Below, piece by piece: positions 46,140 through 54,779 of a stretch of 64,000 bases of DNA. The DNA lies in NCBI RefSeq assembly GCF_900143565.1, contig NZ_FREX01000003.1, forward strand, positions 434,001 through 498,000, written 5' to 3'. The stretch is from Pseudovibrio sp. Alg231-02 (lineage in GTDB: Bacteria; Pseudomonadota; Alphaproteobacteria; Rhizobiales; Stappiaceae). A program made the translations under genes and the position numbers. The notes below the pieces were generated by a model. That model searched no databases, was not told the origin of the DNA, and saw only the letters and a list, made by a program, of their open reading frames with translations. Numbering within the stretch: the first letter of the stretch is position 1; each line of letters begins with the position of its first letter.

Positions 46140-46652
46140 ATGAAGACGTTTCGTGGTGGGAGTATTGCTCTGGTTCTTGCTGTTGGACTGATGCTCACTG
46201 GTTGTGTCAGCCCTGATGAAACGCCAAGCTACTATCAGAACTTAGAGAGCCACTCTGCGCAGATTGATGCGAGTGTTGTGGCTTCAATGATCTCCAGCTA
46301 TCGTTCTCAGTCTGATTTATCGCCGGTTACGGTTGATCCAGCTTTGATGCGTGTTGCTCAGGCACAGGCAGATGGAATGGCTCGTGCAGAGGATGTTAAC
46401 GTTGCGCGCAAGGGCGATCTTAAGCTCGCCGTCTTGATGAAGGGGGCCGGGCAAGGTGATGCTCATGCGGTGGGCAATCTCAGCGCTGGTTATCGCCGAT
46501 GGGCCGAAGCCTTTTCTGGCTGGCGTGACTCGCCAAAACATAATGCAGTGATGCTGGATGCAAATGGAACGCGTATTGGTGTTGCAACGGCTTATGCGCC
46601 TCGTTCAAAATACAAGGTTTTCTGGAGCCTTGTTGTAGCTGGACCGCGTTAA
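46140..46652 (+). CDS. CAP-domain (SCP/PR1-like) lipoprotein
   Basis: A 170-residue protein with a lipoprotein signal peptide (LMLTGC, cysteine at residue 22) and a short CAP domain. ISSYRSQSDLSPVTVDPALM matches the CAP helix 1 pattern, and RWAEAFSGWRDSPKHNAVML carries the conserved W..SP.H.. block. It would be anchored at the outer or inner membrane; the function of bacterial CAP proteins is not established. No neighbour explains its role. Confidence 0.88.
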   Translation: MKTFRGGSIALVLAVGLMLTGCVSPDETPSYYQNLESHSAQIDASVVASMISSYRSQSDLSPVTVDPALMRVAQAQADGMARAEDVNVARKGDLKLAVLMKGAGQGDAHAVGNLSAGYRRWAEAFSGWRDSPKHNAVMLDANGTRIGVATAYAPRSKYKVFWSLVVAGPR

Positions 46653-46760
46653 CCCACTTTCCTTTGGAGGCTAAAAGAGCGACCAAAGGCCAGTATCTCG
46701 TTGTGCGCTGCAGCGATAAACTCTCTTCACTAATGAATTTGGGTTTAGGGGATTTCTGGT

Positions 46761-48404
46761 GTGCTGCCACCACTGACTTCATACGAGGAATTGCGAGCTG
46801 AGTTTCGCTGGACTATTCCTGCGCGCTATAACATTGCGCATGATGCTTGTGATCGTTGGGCGGATATTGAGCCTAAGCGCACAGCTTTGCTGCATGTGCT
46901 GTCTTCCGGCGATGTTGAAGCGTGGAGCTATTGGCAGCTCAAAGGACATTCCTGCCAGCTTGCAAACTCGCTGCAGTCTTTAGGTGTAGCTCCGCGCGAT
47001 CGTGTGGCATTGTTGTTGCCTCAAGCGCCTGAAACTGCCATCTCTCATCTCGCGATTTATCGACTCGGAGCTATCGCAGTTCCATTGGCTGCTTTGTTTG
47101 GTCCAGATGCGCTACGATACCGGCTGGAGGACGCTGGTGCGAAAGTGGTGATTACCAATCAGGCTGGACTTGAGAAACTTTCTGCACTTCGTGAGCAACT
47201 TCCGCTTCTTGAGCATGTTATCTGTGTCGATGGTGCAGAAAATGGAGCTCTTGGCTTCTGGAACTTGCTTGAGCAAGGCTCTGACAGCTTTGAGAGCTAT
47301 GCGACAGGCCCTGATGATCCAGCTTTGATGATTTATACCTCAGGCACAACAGGGCAGCCCAAAGGCGCACTGCTGGCGCACCGTGTGTTGCTTGGGCATT
47401 TGCCGGGCATTCAAATGGCACATGAGATGTTGCCACAGGCTGGGGATGTGTTCTGGACTCCAGCTGACTGGGCCTGGGCGGGTGGCTTGCTAAATGCACT
47501 GCTGCCTTCGCTGAAGTTTGGGGTGCCTGTGGTGACTGCCCGGATCGACAAGTTTGATCCGGAAGGTGCATTTGACTTGATGGCTCGGCATGGTGTTCGC
47601 AACGCGTTCATTCCGCCCACCGCACTCAAGATGATGCGCAGTGTTGATCATCGTAAGTATTCTGAAAAACTTCGGCTGCGCTCTGTTTGCTCAGCGGGAG
47701 AGGCATTGGGGCGTGAAGCATTTGCCTGGTGCCACGAAGCGCTCGGTGTTGCGCCAAACGAGATGTATGGACAGACGGAATGTAATCTCGTGCTCGGGTC
47801 AGGAGCAGGGATGGGAGTTTCCCGTGCCGGGGCAATTGGCAAAGCTGTACCTGGGCATGACGTTGCTGTTATCCGACCAGATGGATCTGTTTGCGAACCA
47901 GAAGAGCAAGGCGAGATTGCAGTTCGTCGTGGTACGCCTGTTATGTTCCTGGGGTATTGGCAGAAGCCAGAGGCAGATCAGAGCAAATTCCTTGGTGATT
48001 GGATGCTGACAGGTGACCAAGGTGTTGTTGATATGGATGGATATGTCCACTTCGTCGGTCGCAATGATGATGTCATTACTTCAGCTGGTTATCGCATTGG
48101 GCCAACTGAGATTGAGGATTGTTTGATCAAGCATGAGGCGGTTGGATTGGCTGCTGTGGTCGGCAAACCTGATCCGGTGCGGACGGAGATCGTAAAGGCT
48201 TATGTTGTGCTGAAAGATGGCTTCGAACCAAGTGAGGGTTTGGTTGATGATATTCGCCAATATGTGCGCGTGAGTCTTTCTGCTCATGAATATCCACGGG
48301 AAATCGAGTTTGTCTCTGAAATGCCTTTGACGACCAGCGGCAAGGTTATTCGCCGGATTTTACGGAGTAGAGCGCAGGAAGAAGCTGAGTTGGTTGAAAG
48401 TTAG
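46761..48404 (+). CDS. Acyl-CoA synthetase (AMP-forming, medium-chain/acetyl-type)
   Basis: A 547-residue adenylate-forming ligase. The phosphate-binding loop is MIYTSGTTGQPKGALLAH, then EMYGQTECNLVLG, WMLTGDQGVVDMDG, the hinge region GRNDDVITSAGYRIGPTEIE, and the catalytic lysine in TTSGKVIRR. The sequence is closest in layout to acetyl-CoA and medium-chain acyl-CoA synthetases; the acid is unknown. The start is GTG 46761, with AGGGGA eight bases upstream. It is convergent with the GNAT gene, four bases apart and without an intervening terminator. Confidence 0.92.
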   Translation: MLPPLTSYEELRAEFRWTIPARYNIAHDACDRWADIEPKRTALLHVLSSGDVEAWSYWQLKGHSCQLANSLQSLGVAPRDRVALLLPQAPETAISHLAIYRLGAIAVPLAALFGPDALRYRLEDAGAKVVITNQAGLEKLSALREQLPLLEHVICVDGAENGALGFWNLLEQGSDSFESYATGPDDPALMIYTSGTTGQPKGALLAHRVLLGHLPGIQMAHEMLPQAGDVFWTPADWAWAGGLLNALLPSLKFGVPVVTARIDKFDPEGAFDLMARHGVRNAFIPPTALKMMRSVDHRKYSEKLRLRSVCSAGEALGREAFAWCHEALGVAPNEMYGQTECNLVLGSGAGMGVSRAGAIGKAVPGHDVAVIRPDGSVCEPEEQGEIAVRRGTPVMFLGYWQKPEADQSKFLGDWMLTGDQGVVDMDGYVHFVGRNDDVITSAGYRIGPTEIEDCLIKHEAVGLAAVVGKPDPVRTEIVKAYVVLKDGFEPSEGLVDDIRQYVRVSLSAHEYPREIEFVSEMPLTTSGKVIRRILRSRAQEEAELVES

Positions 48405-48408
48405 ATTG

Positions 48409-49536
48409 CTATTTTCGACCAAGCAATTTCTTTATTTTGCTCTTTAATGCCGACTTTGCACGAGCACCTGCTTGTGCCTCCCACATTGCAAAGCGTGCTA
48501 TTGGACCTTTACCAATAAAAACCGTGGCATATGAGAACCTTGAGGTCCAGGCCTTGTTTGCCATCTGATTGTCTGGTGTCGAGAGGGAATCGGCACCTGA
48601 GAACTCAGGGTCTTCGAGGAGTTTTTGGGTGCTGAAATAGATGAGAAGCTGACCGGGGGAGAATTTTGCGAGACTCTCGTCGAAGGTTGTTTTCCAGCCA
48701 AATATGCGGCCTTGCTCGCGGAGCAGGATGTTGGCCGCAATCAACTTGTCGTCGAGCCGTAACTGACCAATACGAATGTTATCTGCTTCGCCTGACTTTG
48801 ATACCAGCTCACGCGTGAAAGCGGCATCAGGTGCTCTGGAAAGGAGCGCGGTGCCTTGCTTGCCTTTCCAGCCAACTGCCTCGAGTTTCAGAAAGTCTTC
48901 AAGGCCTGCCTGAATGTCCTTTGAGGTTTCCAGCATACTAAAGGAAAGCGATCCTTCCTTCTCTAGCCGGCGCTGGTTTTTAAAGGCACCTTTCCATGAG
49001 GACCGTTTTTTGAGGGCGTCAAAGTCGGCGCGACCTTCTCTGCCAGATAGCTGGAAGGCGCGATCTTCCTTTGAGGAAACCTGATACTTCCATCCGTGTG
49101 CTGAAAGTACGCTCTTCAGACACTTATAGACGGGGCCGCCGGCTCCATGGAAAGGGAGGATTAGTGTTTTAGTCCAGCTTAAGTTGCAGGCAGTTTCCAG
49201 CAGTTTGTTGAGTACCGCTGGCGTCGCTTCCTCAGAAATCAGCAGGGTGCCGAGTGGGCCATAATCACCAGCTAATGTGCTTGGTAGTTTGAAGAGGAGG
49301 CCACGCCTTACCATTACGACGGGCAGTGCCGCGTGCGCTTTTGTGCCGGAAGGATCGAGTGCCAATAACAGCTTGATTGAGCCGTTTGCCTTGTGTGCGT
49401 TGAATGCACTGACGAAACTGCTGGAGAAGAACGGGTTGGGCTCCAGTGCCTGTTGAGACAGTTGTCGCCACAGCTGTTCAGCTGTTTTGTCTTTGCCGGG
49501 TGTCAGCAGTTTAATCGTGGTGCTATCCTGCTTCAT
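48409..49536 (-). CDS. FemAB/CelD-like GNAT N-acyltransferase
   Basis: A 375-residue protein of the BioF2/CelD-like acetyltransferase class seen in polysaccharide gene clusters. Visible are PNPFFSSSFVSAF near residue 33, the basic helix KNQRRLEKEG, LEAVGWKGKQGTALL, and KFSPGQLLIYFSTQKLLEDP, which matches the C-terminal acyl-CoA fold. It probably acylates a sugar or lipid precursor. Its start lies inside the 3' end of the flippase gene (14-base overlap), so the two are co-expressed and likely act on the same exported polymer. Confidence 0.82.
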   Translation of the reverse strand: MKQDSTTIKLLTPGKDKTAEQLWRQLSQQALEPNPFFSSSFVSAFNAHKANGSIKLLLALDPSGTKAHAALPVVMVRRGLLFKLPSTLAGDYGPLGTLLISEEATPAVLNKLLETACNLSWTKTLILPFHGAGGPVYKCLKSVLSAHGWKYQVSSKEDRAFQLSGREGRADFDALKKRSSWKGAFKNQRRLEKEGSLSFSMLETSKDIQAGLEDFLKLEAVGWKGKQGTALLSRAPDAAFTRELVSKSGEADNIRIGQLRLDDKLIAANILLREQGRIFGWKTTFDESLAKFSPGQLLIYFSTQKLLEDPEFSGADSLSTPDNQMANKAWTSRFSYATVFIGKGPIARFAMWEAQAGARAKSALKSKIKKLLGRK

Positions 49537-50944
49537 TGACTGGAGTTTCCCGTCTCTTCAATGGCAATATGAATGTGTGCAGGCCAAGGCGTTTGTAGGC
49601 GCTGCGGTAAAGAATGCATGCTTCAAAAAAGATGACGGATGTCGTCGCCAAAGCGGCTCCATACAGGCCGAATACTGGAATAAGTGCCGTGTTGAGAATG
49701 AGGTTTACGACAAAGACACTGGCATAGATCTTGGCGCAGGTGTTTTGGTGCCCTGAGAGGGTCAGTAATGCGTCAACCGGACCAACGGATGCACGGGCTA
49801 ATACACCAATAACAAGGATGTAGAGGATTGGTGTGCCTTGAGCAAAATCCTCTCCAAACAGGGAGAGGAGGAATGGTCCGACTGCCATGACAAAGCCGCC
49901 CATGAGTAGTGTTGGCCAGAAGGTCATTTTGGCAGCGCTTGTCACGAAATCCTTGAGGCCATCTCGGTCACCAGAGTGATAAAGACGTGCCATGCGCGGT
50001 GCGCTTGCTGCGCGTACTGCGTAATAAACAAAATGCATCAGTGCGAGGGTGCGTGATGCTGCGAAATAAATGCCGACTTGATCTGGTGGGAGCCAGAGGC
50101 CGATTAAGATGACATCAGAGCTGGTGATGAGCTGGAAGAAGCCATCAACTGCCAGCATGGGAACCGATACAAGCAGCCATGACTTTATCTGAAGTCTACG
50201 TGGAGCAGGGTGCTGGACTTTTCGCAGCGAGACTTCCATCATGATCGTCTGAAAGAAGGTGATGGTCCAGACGGCTGCGATGGTGACGATGCAAGCTGTG
50301 ATAGCTGTTGGCGGATAGCCCAGCAACAGCGCGATCAACATGAATGCGAGCACTAAAAGAGGGCGGCCAATAAAATCTGGCAGCATTGCTTTGAGTTGCC
50401 AGTCTTGCGCACGGGCAATGCCTTCCAGCATACCGGTGTAGGTGTGCATGGGCAGGCAGATTGCGATGAGATAAAGCGGCAGGATGTATGCATTGCTAAT
50501 GAAATCAGAAAAGGTCCAGGCAATGGCTACACCGATTACTGCAATGGTTGTTGAGCTGAGCAATACAAGGAACCGAGCGCTGAAGAGCAAGCCGTTGAGA
50601 AGCTCGTGTTGCTTCTTCTCCAGATATTCTGGAATGAAGCGGAGAAGGGAGACAGAAAACCCAAGTCCTGAAAATACGCTCAGTATGATGATGACCGTCC
50701 AGACAACAATGAAGATGCCGTATTCAGAAGCGCCCATCCAACGAGCCAGAAAGACCTGCATGATGTAGGCGAGTGCTGCGCTCCCGATGCGTAAGGCAAA
50801 AACGATCAATGCTGAGCGTCGCGCTCCTCCAGCCTCGCCTTTGCTGAAGAGAGTGCTGAGTATTTTTCCAAGAAGCGGCAGCAGTTTTGCATGAGTGCTG
50901 CGAGGTAATAGCACTGCTGACCATTTGAGGAGGAGTTCTTGCAC
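49523..50944 (-). CDS. Polysaccharide flippase (Wzx/MVF-type)
   Basis: A 473-residue membrane protein with about 12-14 hydrophobic segments after a 40-residue cytoplasmic start (ARRSALIVFALRIGSAALAY opens the first segment). Family blocks are LARWMGASEYGIFI, GLGFSVSLLRFIPEYLEKKQ and SDVILIGLWLPPDQVGIYFA, all typical of Wzx-like flippases that move lipid-linked sugars across the inner membrane. The start is GTG 50944 with AAGG upstream. No glycosyltransferases are nearby, so the polymer is unknown. Confidence 0.88.
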   Translation of the reverse strand: MQELLLKWSAVLLPRSTHAKLLPLLGKILSTLFSKGEAGGARRSALIVFALRIGSAALAYIMQVFLARWMGASEYGIFIVVWTVIIILSVFSGLGFSVSLLRFIPEYLEKKQHELLNGLLFSARFLVLLSSTTIAVIGVAIAWTFSDFISNAYILPLYLIAICLPMHTYTGMLEGIARAQDWQLKAMLPDFIGRPLLVLAFMLIALLLGYPPTAITACIVTIAAVWTITFFQTIMMEVSLRKVQHPAPRRLQIKSWLLVSVPMLAVDGFFQLITSSDVILIGLWLPPDQVGIYFAASRTLALMHFVYYAVRAASAPRMARLYHSGDRDGLKDFVTSAAKMTFWPTLLMGGFVMAVGPFLLSLFGEDFAQGTPILYILVIGVLARASVGPVDALLTLSGHQNTCAKIYASVFVVNLILNTALIPVFGLYGAALATTSVIFFEACILYRSAYKRLGLHTFILPLKRRETPVNEAG

Positions 50945-51132
50945 GCGATACGCCTTAATTATTTCTGGTCAATTATTACTAGTATGAAAATTAATATTTT
51001 CAGAATGCTGTTCTGTGGCGTTGTCGTGTTGATTGGTCCTTGAGTTAAAACAGAGGCTTAGCTGGACCTTGAAGGCTCTGAAGCTTTTGTTTTGATACTC
51101 TCGCAGTTTTTGATGCTTGACTCCTGTGCGAT

Positions 51133-51165
51133 TTGACGGAATCAATATGAGAACATATAGAGAAC
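51133..51165 (+). promoter_or_regulatory. Sigma-70-type promoter overlapped by a LexA-type box
   Basis: TTGACG (51133-51138) and TATAGA (51156-51161) have an ideal 17-base spacer. The site GAAC-ATATAGA-GAAC (51151-51165, exact GAAC-N7-GAAC) covers the -10 box, so LexA bound there would block transcription. Confidence 0.75.
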
Positions 51166-51189
51166 AAAATGAAATTTACCGAGAATGAT

Positions 51190-51396
51190 ATGAACGCGAA
51201 AACATCGCAAATTGCAGAGCTGCGCCACCGCCTCGCGGTGTTAGAGGGACGCCTCCCTTCTGCCGTGCAGCTTGCGCCGGTCCCTGCATCCGCCCAAACT
51301 GAGCAGGGACCGGCTCCTCTTGGTGAGGTGCTGACTGTATTAGTCTGTAAAATGGCTAAGACAATCACGCTGGAAGGGTGCTCTAGTGGCTTATGA
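51190..51396 (+). CDS. Small SOS-type protein, ImuA N-terminus-like
   Basis: A 68-residue protein from ATG 51190 (or 75 residues from ATG 51169, which would leave almost no leader after the predicted start of transcription). The opening QIAELRHRLAVLEGRLP resembles the N-terminal helix of ImuA, the SOS mutagenesis accessory protein, but the RecA-like body is missing, so this may be a remnant or a separate small protein. It is preceded by a promoter with a LexA-type box, and its end overlaps the TfoX-domain gene by 11 bases. Confidence 0.5.
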   Translation: MNAKTSQIAELRHRLAVLEGRLPSAVQLAPVPASAQTEQGPAPLGEVLTVLVCKMAKTITLEGCSSGL

Positions 51397-51745
51397 TGAG
51401 GAACTTGGTGATCGGCTTCGTGAGGAGTTGGAAGGTATTATGGGGATTTCGGAGAAGCGGATGATGGGTGGGCTGTGCTTTTTTCTGGATGGAAACATGC
51501 TGGCCGGGGCGCACCGTATAAAGAGTGAAGAGGCTCGCTTTATGTTTCGTGTTGGAAAAGACAATGAAGTGGAAGCGCTCGGCCGAGAGGGGGCTGAGAT
51601 TGTTGAGCTTGGTGGTCGCCGAATGGGAGGATTGGTGTTTGTGGCTGCTGAGGTGTGTGATCAGGCGGCGCTTAGAGAGTGGATTTCGCTCAGTATGAGT
51701 TTTGTCGCTGGGCTGCCAGCCAAACAGTTGAAAGGAAAAGGCTGA
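51386..51745 (+). CDS. TfoX/Sxy N-terminal domain protein
   Basis: A 119-residue single-domain protein. The TfoX N-terminal pattern is clear: LREELEGIMGISEKRMMGGLCFF, cited as ISEKRMMGGLCFFLDGNM, then FMFRVGKDNEVEAL and the closing ALREWISLSMSFVAGLP. In gammaproteobacteria the full-length TfoX/Sxy activates competence genes; stand-alone N-terminal domains have no known role. The start is GTG 51386 with AAGGG seven bases upstream. It overlaps the small gene before it and would therefore be expressed from the LexA-controlled promoter at 51133. Confidence 0.85.
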   Translation: MAYDEELGDRLREELEGIMGISEKRMMGGLCFFLDGNMLAGAHRIKSEEARFMFRVGKDNEVEALGREGAEIVELGGRRMGGLVFVAAEVCDQAALREWISLSMSFVAGLPAKQLKGKG

Positions 51746-51822
51746 CGCAGGTTGATCATAATCTGATCGCCTTCAATGTCAGCGCCTTCATATGAGCGTC
51801 ACAGCTTTGTCGGTTGCTGTTC

Positions 51823-52251
51823 TTATAGACGCGGGTCTTCGCAAATTTGGGCGTCGCCTTTTAGTACTTTTTTGATTTCGTTGAAGGCTCGTTTCATGGT
51901 TGTGCCCTTGATCCAGCCAACGACCAACAACCGTAACCCAGGGTTCTTAGGGTGCTTTCCTGCGATGACTTTAACAGCCCAATATCGCCGTCCTGCAAAG
52001 CCAGGTTCAACGAGTTTGTAGGCGCGGAACTGTAAGTACTGGATTTCTGATAGGTTTTTTTTAGAAAAACTTTGTAATAGTGTTGTGCAATCTTGATTGG
52101 GCTTGCTAATTAGGACTAAAGATCCATCGTTTAAGTGTAGCTCCTTAGTAGATTCATAAATTTCACATCCGGACCCTACAGTATTAGGCGTGTTTTGTAT
52201 TAGTGATCTCCACTTCATAAACTCCATTCTGTTTGCGTGAACTACGTTCAT
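51823..52251 (-). CDS. Hypothetical protein
   Basis: A 142-residue soluble protein without a recognised family. It has no signal peptide. The C-terminal half is basic (RRYWAVKVIAGKHPKNPGLR, TTMKRAFNEIKKVLKGD) and could bind nucleic acid, but nothing proves this. The ATG at 52251 has GGAA eight bases upstream. Its surroundings are AT-rich and poorly conserved in appearance. Confidence 0.55.
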   Translation of the reverse strand: MNVVHANRMEFMKWRSLIQNTPNTVGSGCEIYESTKELHLNDGSLVLISKPNQDCTTLLQSFSKKNLSEIQYLQFRAYKLVEPGFAGRRYWAVKVIAGKHPKNPGLRLLVVGWIKGTTMKRAFNEIKKVLKGDAQICEDPRL

Positions 52252-52811
52252 TTAGATATTTCCTGATCGATACCCATATTTGTGTGACATACACATATGT
52301 ACCGATAGTTTGAAATAGTTTTTTTTCTAATTTTAATAAGTTTGGATGTAACGAGACTTGTCTGAACCTTGTCGGCGTTCCGCTAACCCGTTACGCAAAG
52401 GCGTTTTTCCCTGCGGAATGTGGTTGTTAATGAAGCAACCTAAAGGTGTGGGAAACTCGTGCTGACATACCAAAAATATATGGAAACGATGTTTTCTAGT
52501 GTTGGCATCTTATGCTGCTAGCTGATGCAGAATATCTTGGTAAGCCTCAGTTTAGGTTCAGTCATTGGTATGATGAGCTGAAAATGGCTTGTATGTAGTC
52601 GGTAAATGATAAGTCTGAGATCTCTGTTTTTAGACTTTCACGGAGAAGTTTGCTGACCTGGGTGAGGATCGGAACTTGCTTGTAGGGGGAGGTAAAGCCT
52701 TATCTGCATTGTGATATGGTCGTTACTGATGGAAGGCGCAGAGAAGTTGACTGTTGCTCTCGCAGCAAGACTGTTTTTACGCTCAGTCGATTTTGGATCA
52801 GGCTGTGAGGT
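52252..52811. other. Gene-poor stretch with possible decayed coding sequence
   Basis: About 560 bases. A dyad-like run (TTGTGTGACATACACA, near 52280) lies upstream of the hypothetical gene, and CGTTCCGC/GCGGAATG can pair across 32 bases near 52376-52423. Short frames such as 52512-52598 look like broken coding sequence but match nothing I know. Confidence 0.35.
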
Positions 52812-53219
52812 TTAGAGGCGGCTGCCATCTTCCATCGGTTCAACATAATACCAGCGGCCCTTGCGTTTTTTGAAGAGGCTCAATTCTCTCTGTTCTCCGA
52901 CTTGGCCATGGGCAAGGTATTTGGCGCAGAAGAGGACGCTACCTTTTGCATCACCTAGCTGCCCCTTATCGGTGCCCAGAATCTCAAGCCCTATCCATTG
53001 AGTTTGGGCAGCATATTCTGCGACCTCAATTGTACTGAAGGTTTTTTGGTAGCGGGGCCACAATGTGTCTTTCAGGTAGTCAATGCTTTTTGTGGCATAA
53101 GCGCTGTAACGTGAGCGCATGAGCTGCTCTGCAGTCTCGGGTAGGGCCTTGCCTTCCAGAAAAGGCTGGCAACAGATTTCAAAGTCTTTTCCTGATTTGC
53201 AAGGGCAAGGTGTTGTCAT
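52812..53219 (-). CDS. YchJ family protein (UPF0225, SEC-C motif)
   Basis: A 135-residue protein with the zinc-binding SEC-C-like start CPCKSGKDFEICCQPFLEG, then LMRSRYSAYATKSIDYL and QWIGLEIL, the YchJ signature. These proteins have an NTF2-like core and no settled function. ATG 53219 gives the normal family N-terminus (MTTPCPC); the frame stays open to 53291 but that part is not conserved. Confidence 0.92.
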   Translation of the reverse strand: MTTPCPCKSGKDFEICCQPFLEGKALPETAEQLMRSRYSAYATKSIDYLKDTLWPRYQKTFSTIEVAEYAAQTQWIGLEILGTDKGQLGDAKGSVLFCAKYLAHGQVGEQRELSLFKKRKGRWYYVEPMEDGSRL

Positions 53220-53393
53220 CGAATACCATCCTTTAGAGCTTGGAAGGCAGCTAAACGACAATTTTGAAGCCAGGTCAAGAAGGGCAAACAAGCTCCTCCA
53301 AGAGTGATTAAAGTTCGCCTTACTGGTTCAACGCTCCAACAGCGTCTTTTGCATAAGCTCGCAACAACAAGCCCTGTGTACGGTAGGATGGCA

Positions 53394-54506
53394 ATGCAAA
53401 GAGGATGCATTCTGATTGTTGGGGCAGGGCCCAGTGGGCTGACTGCCGCAATTGAGCTGAAGCGACGCGGCTTTACGCCTCGTATCATTGATAAGAACTC
53501 GCGCCCTCACGCTCAATCTCGTGCCCTTGCCATTAATCCTCGAACCCTCCAAATCCTGCGGCCATCTGGTGTGGCAGACAAACTGCTGCAAAAGGGATGG
53601 CGGATGAACCATGTCCACTTTCGTGGGCCAAGTGATGAGCTTTTAGAGGTTGATCTATCAGATTTAGATGGGCCTTTTAATTTTATGCTGGCCCTGCCGC
53701 AATATGAGACTGAAACTGTTCTTGAACGACATCTGACAGAGCTGGGAATACCGGTCGAGCGGGAGTGTGAACTCGTCAAGCTGGAGCAGGAGGATGAGGT
53801 CGTCACTGCAGTTATACAAACCAGTAGCGGTGACGAAGAGGTACTTCACCCACCCATGGTGATTGGGGCAGATGGTGCACACTCAATTGTTCGTTCGCAA
53901 ATGGGGTTCACCTTTTCAGGCAGTTCGTATCCGCAAGATTGGGGGCTGGCAGATGTGGAGTTGGAACCGACGCTGACGATGGATGGGCCGACGATGTTTG
54001 ACAGGTCACCAAATATCTTCGGGGTCATTCCCTTTTCTGCGACACGGGCGCGCATTGTTGCCGATCACTCTGATCCACTTGAGACTATGCCGCCGATTTT
54101 GAAAGTTATCAAAGTCAATTGGAAATCGTCTTTCCGGATCTCTCACCGATTGGCCAATCTCTATCAGAAAGGGCGGGTCTTTCTGGTGGGAGATGCTGCG
54201 CATGTGCATTCTCCCTTTGGAGGCAGGGGGATGAACTTAGGGATTGAGGATGCTGCGTGGCTGGCGTGGCAAGTTTCTACTGGGCATACGCATCAATATA
54301 TGTTGGATCGACGACCTGTTGCCGCGGAGGTTTTGAAGACGGTCGATACTGGCACACGGTTTTTAGCGTCAAACAACACAGCGATCCGTCTGTTCAGGCA
54401 AAAGTTTCTACCGGTGTTGGGACGCACAGATTATTTCCAGGCCCGGTTCATGAACATTATGTCTGCTGAGAACACACCATTTCCTCCTTGGCTTGAAGAG
54501 GATTAA
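53394..54506 (+). CDS. FAD-dependent monooxygenase
   Basis: A 370-residue flavoprotein of the aromatic hydroxylase (PheA/TfdB/UbiH) superfamily. The dinucleotide fold is CILIVGAGPSGLTAAIELKR at the N-terminus; the second FAD/NADPH motif is VIGADGAHSIVR, and the ribityl-binding motif is FLVGDAAHVHSPFGGRGMN. It lacks the extra C-terminal thioredoxin-like domain of phenol hydroxylases. The substrate is unknown. ATG 53394 has AGGA five bases upstream; ATG 53388 and a long extension to 53304 are less likely. It shares a terminator with the tRNA genes. Confidence 0.88.
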   Translation: MQRGCILIVGAGPSGLTAAIELKRRGFTPRIIDKNSRPHAQSRALAINPRTLQILRPSGVADKLLQKGWRMNHVHFRGPSDELLEVDLSDLDGPFNFMLALPQYETETVLERHLTELGIPVERECELVKLEQEDEVVTAVIQTSSGDEEVLHPPMVIGADGAHSIVRSQMGFTFSGSSYPQDWGLADVELEPTLTMDGPTMFDRSPNIFGVIPFSATRARIVADHSDPLETMPPILKVIKVNWKSSFRISHRLANLYQKGRVFLVGDAAHVHSPFGGRGMNLGIEDAAWLAWQVSTGHTHQYMLDRRPVAAEVLKTVDTGTRFLASNNTAIRLFRQKFLPVLGRTDYFQARFMNIMSAENTPFPPWLEED

Positions 54507-54551
54507 TTTGCTTAAGGCTTTGAAAAGGATGGAGAAGTGCAGATAACAAAA

Positions 54552-54581
54552 AACCGCCTTGCGGCGGTTGTTTTGTTTTTT
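54552..54581. terminator. Bidirectional terminator (monooxygenase and tRNA-Gly)
   Basis: AACCGCC-TTGC-GGCGGTT with T runs on both strands lies between the monooxygenase and the minus-strand tRNA genes. Confidence 0.85.
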
Positions 54582-54656
54582 TGGAGCGGGCGAGGCGATT
54601 CGAACGCCCGACCCTAACCTTGGCAAGGTTATGCTCTACCCCTGAGCTACGCCCGC
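54582..54656 (-). tRNA. tRNA-Gly (anticodon GCC)
   Basis: A 75-base cloverleaf including encoded CCA. It has a seven-pair acceptor stem GCGGGCG/CGCCCGC, the anticodon arm AACCTTGCCAAGGTT with GCC, and the T-loop TTCGAAT. T-arm stem GGGCG/CGCCT. Confidence 0.96.
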
Positions 54657-54704
54657 ATATCCAAAAAATTCCAACTTCGCGAAAACTCAGTTTCTTAGAG
54701 AAAC

Positions 54705-54779
54705 TGGAGCGGGCGATGAGATTCGAACTCACGACCCTAACCTTGGCAAGGTTATGCTCTACCCCTGAGCTACGCCCGC
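54705..54779 (-). tRNA. tRNA-Gly (anticodon GCC), second copy
   Basis: A 75-base cloverleaf with encoded CCA, 48 bases upstream of the first copy on the same strand. Acceptor, D and anticodon arms are identical; the T-arm stem is GTGAG/CTCAT, with compensated differences. Confidence 0.96.

Noticed and set aside
47595-47609. Exact GTTC-N7-GTTC inside the acyl-CoA synthetase gene
   Set aside because: It lies deep within a conserved coding region, far from any start, so chance is the simplest explanation.
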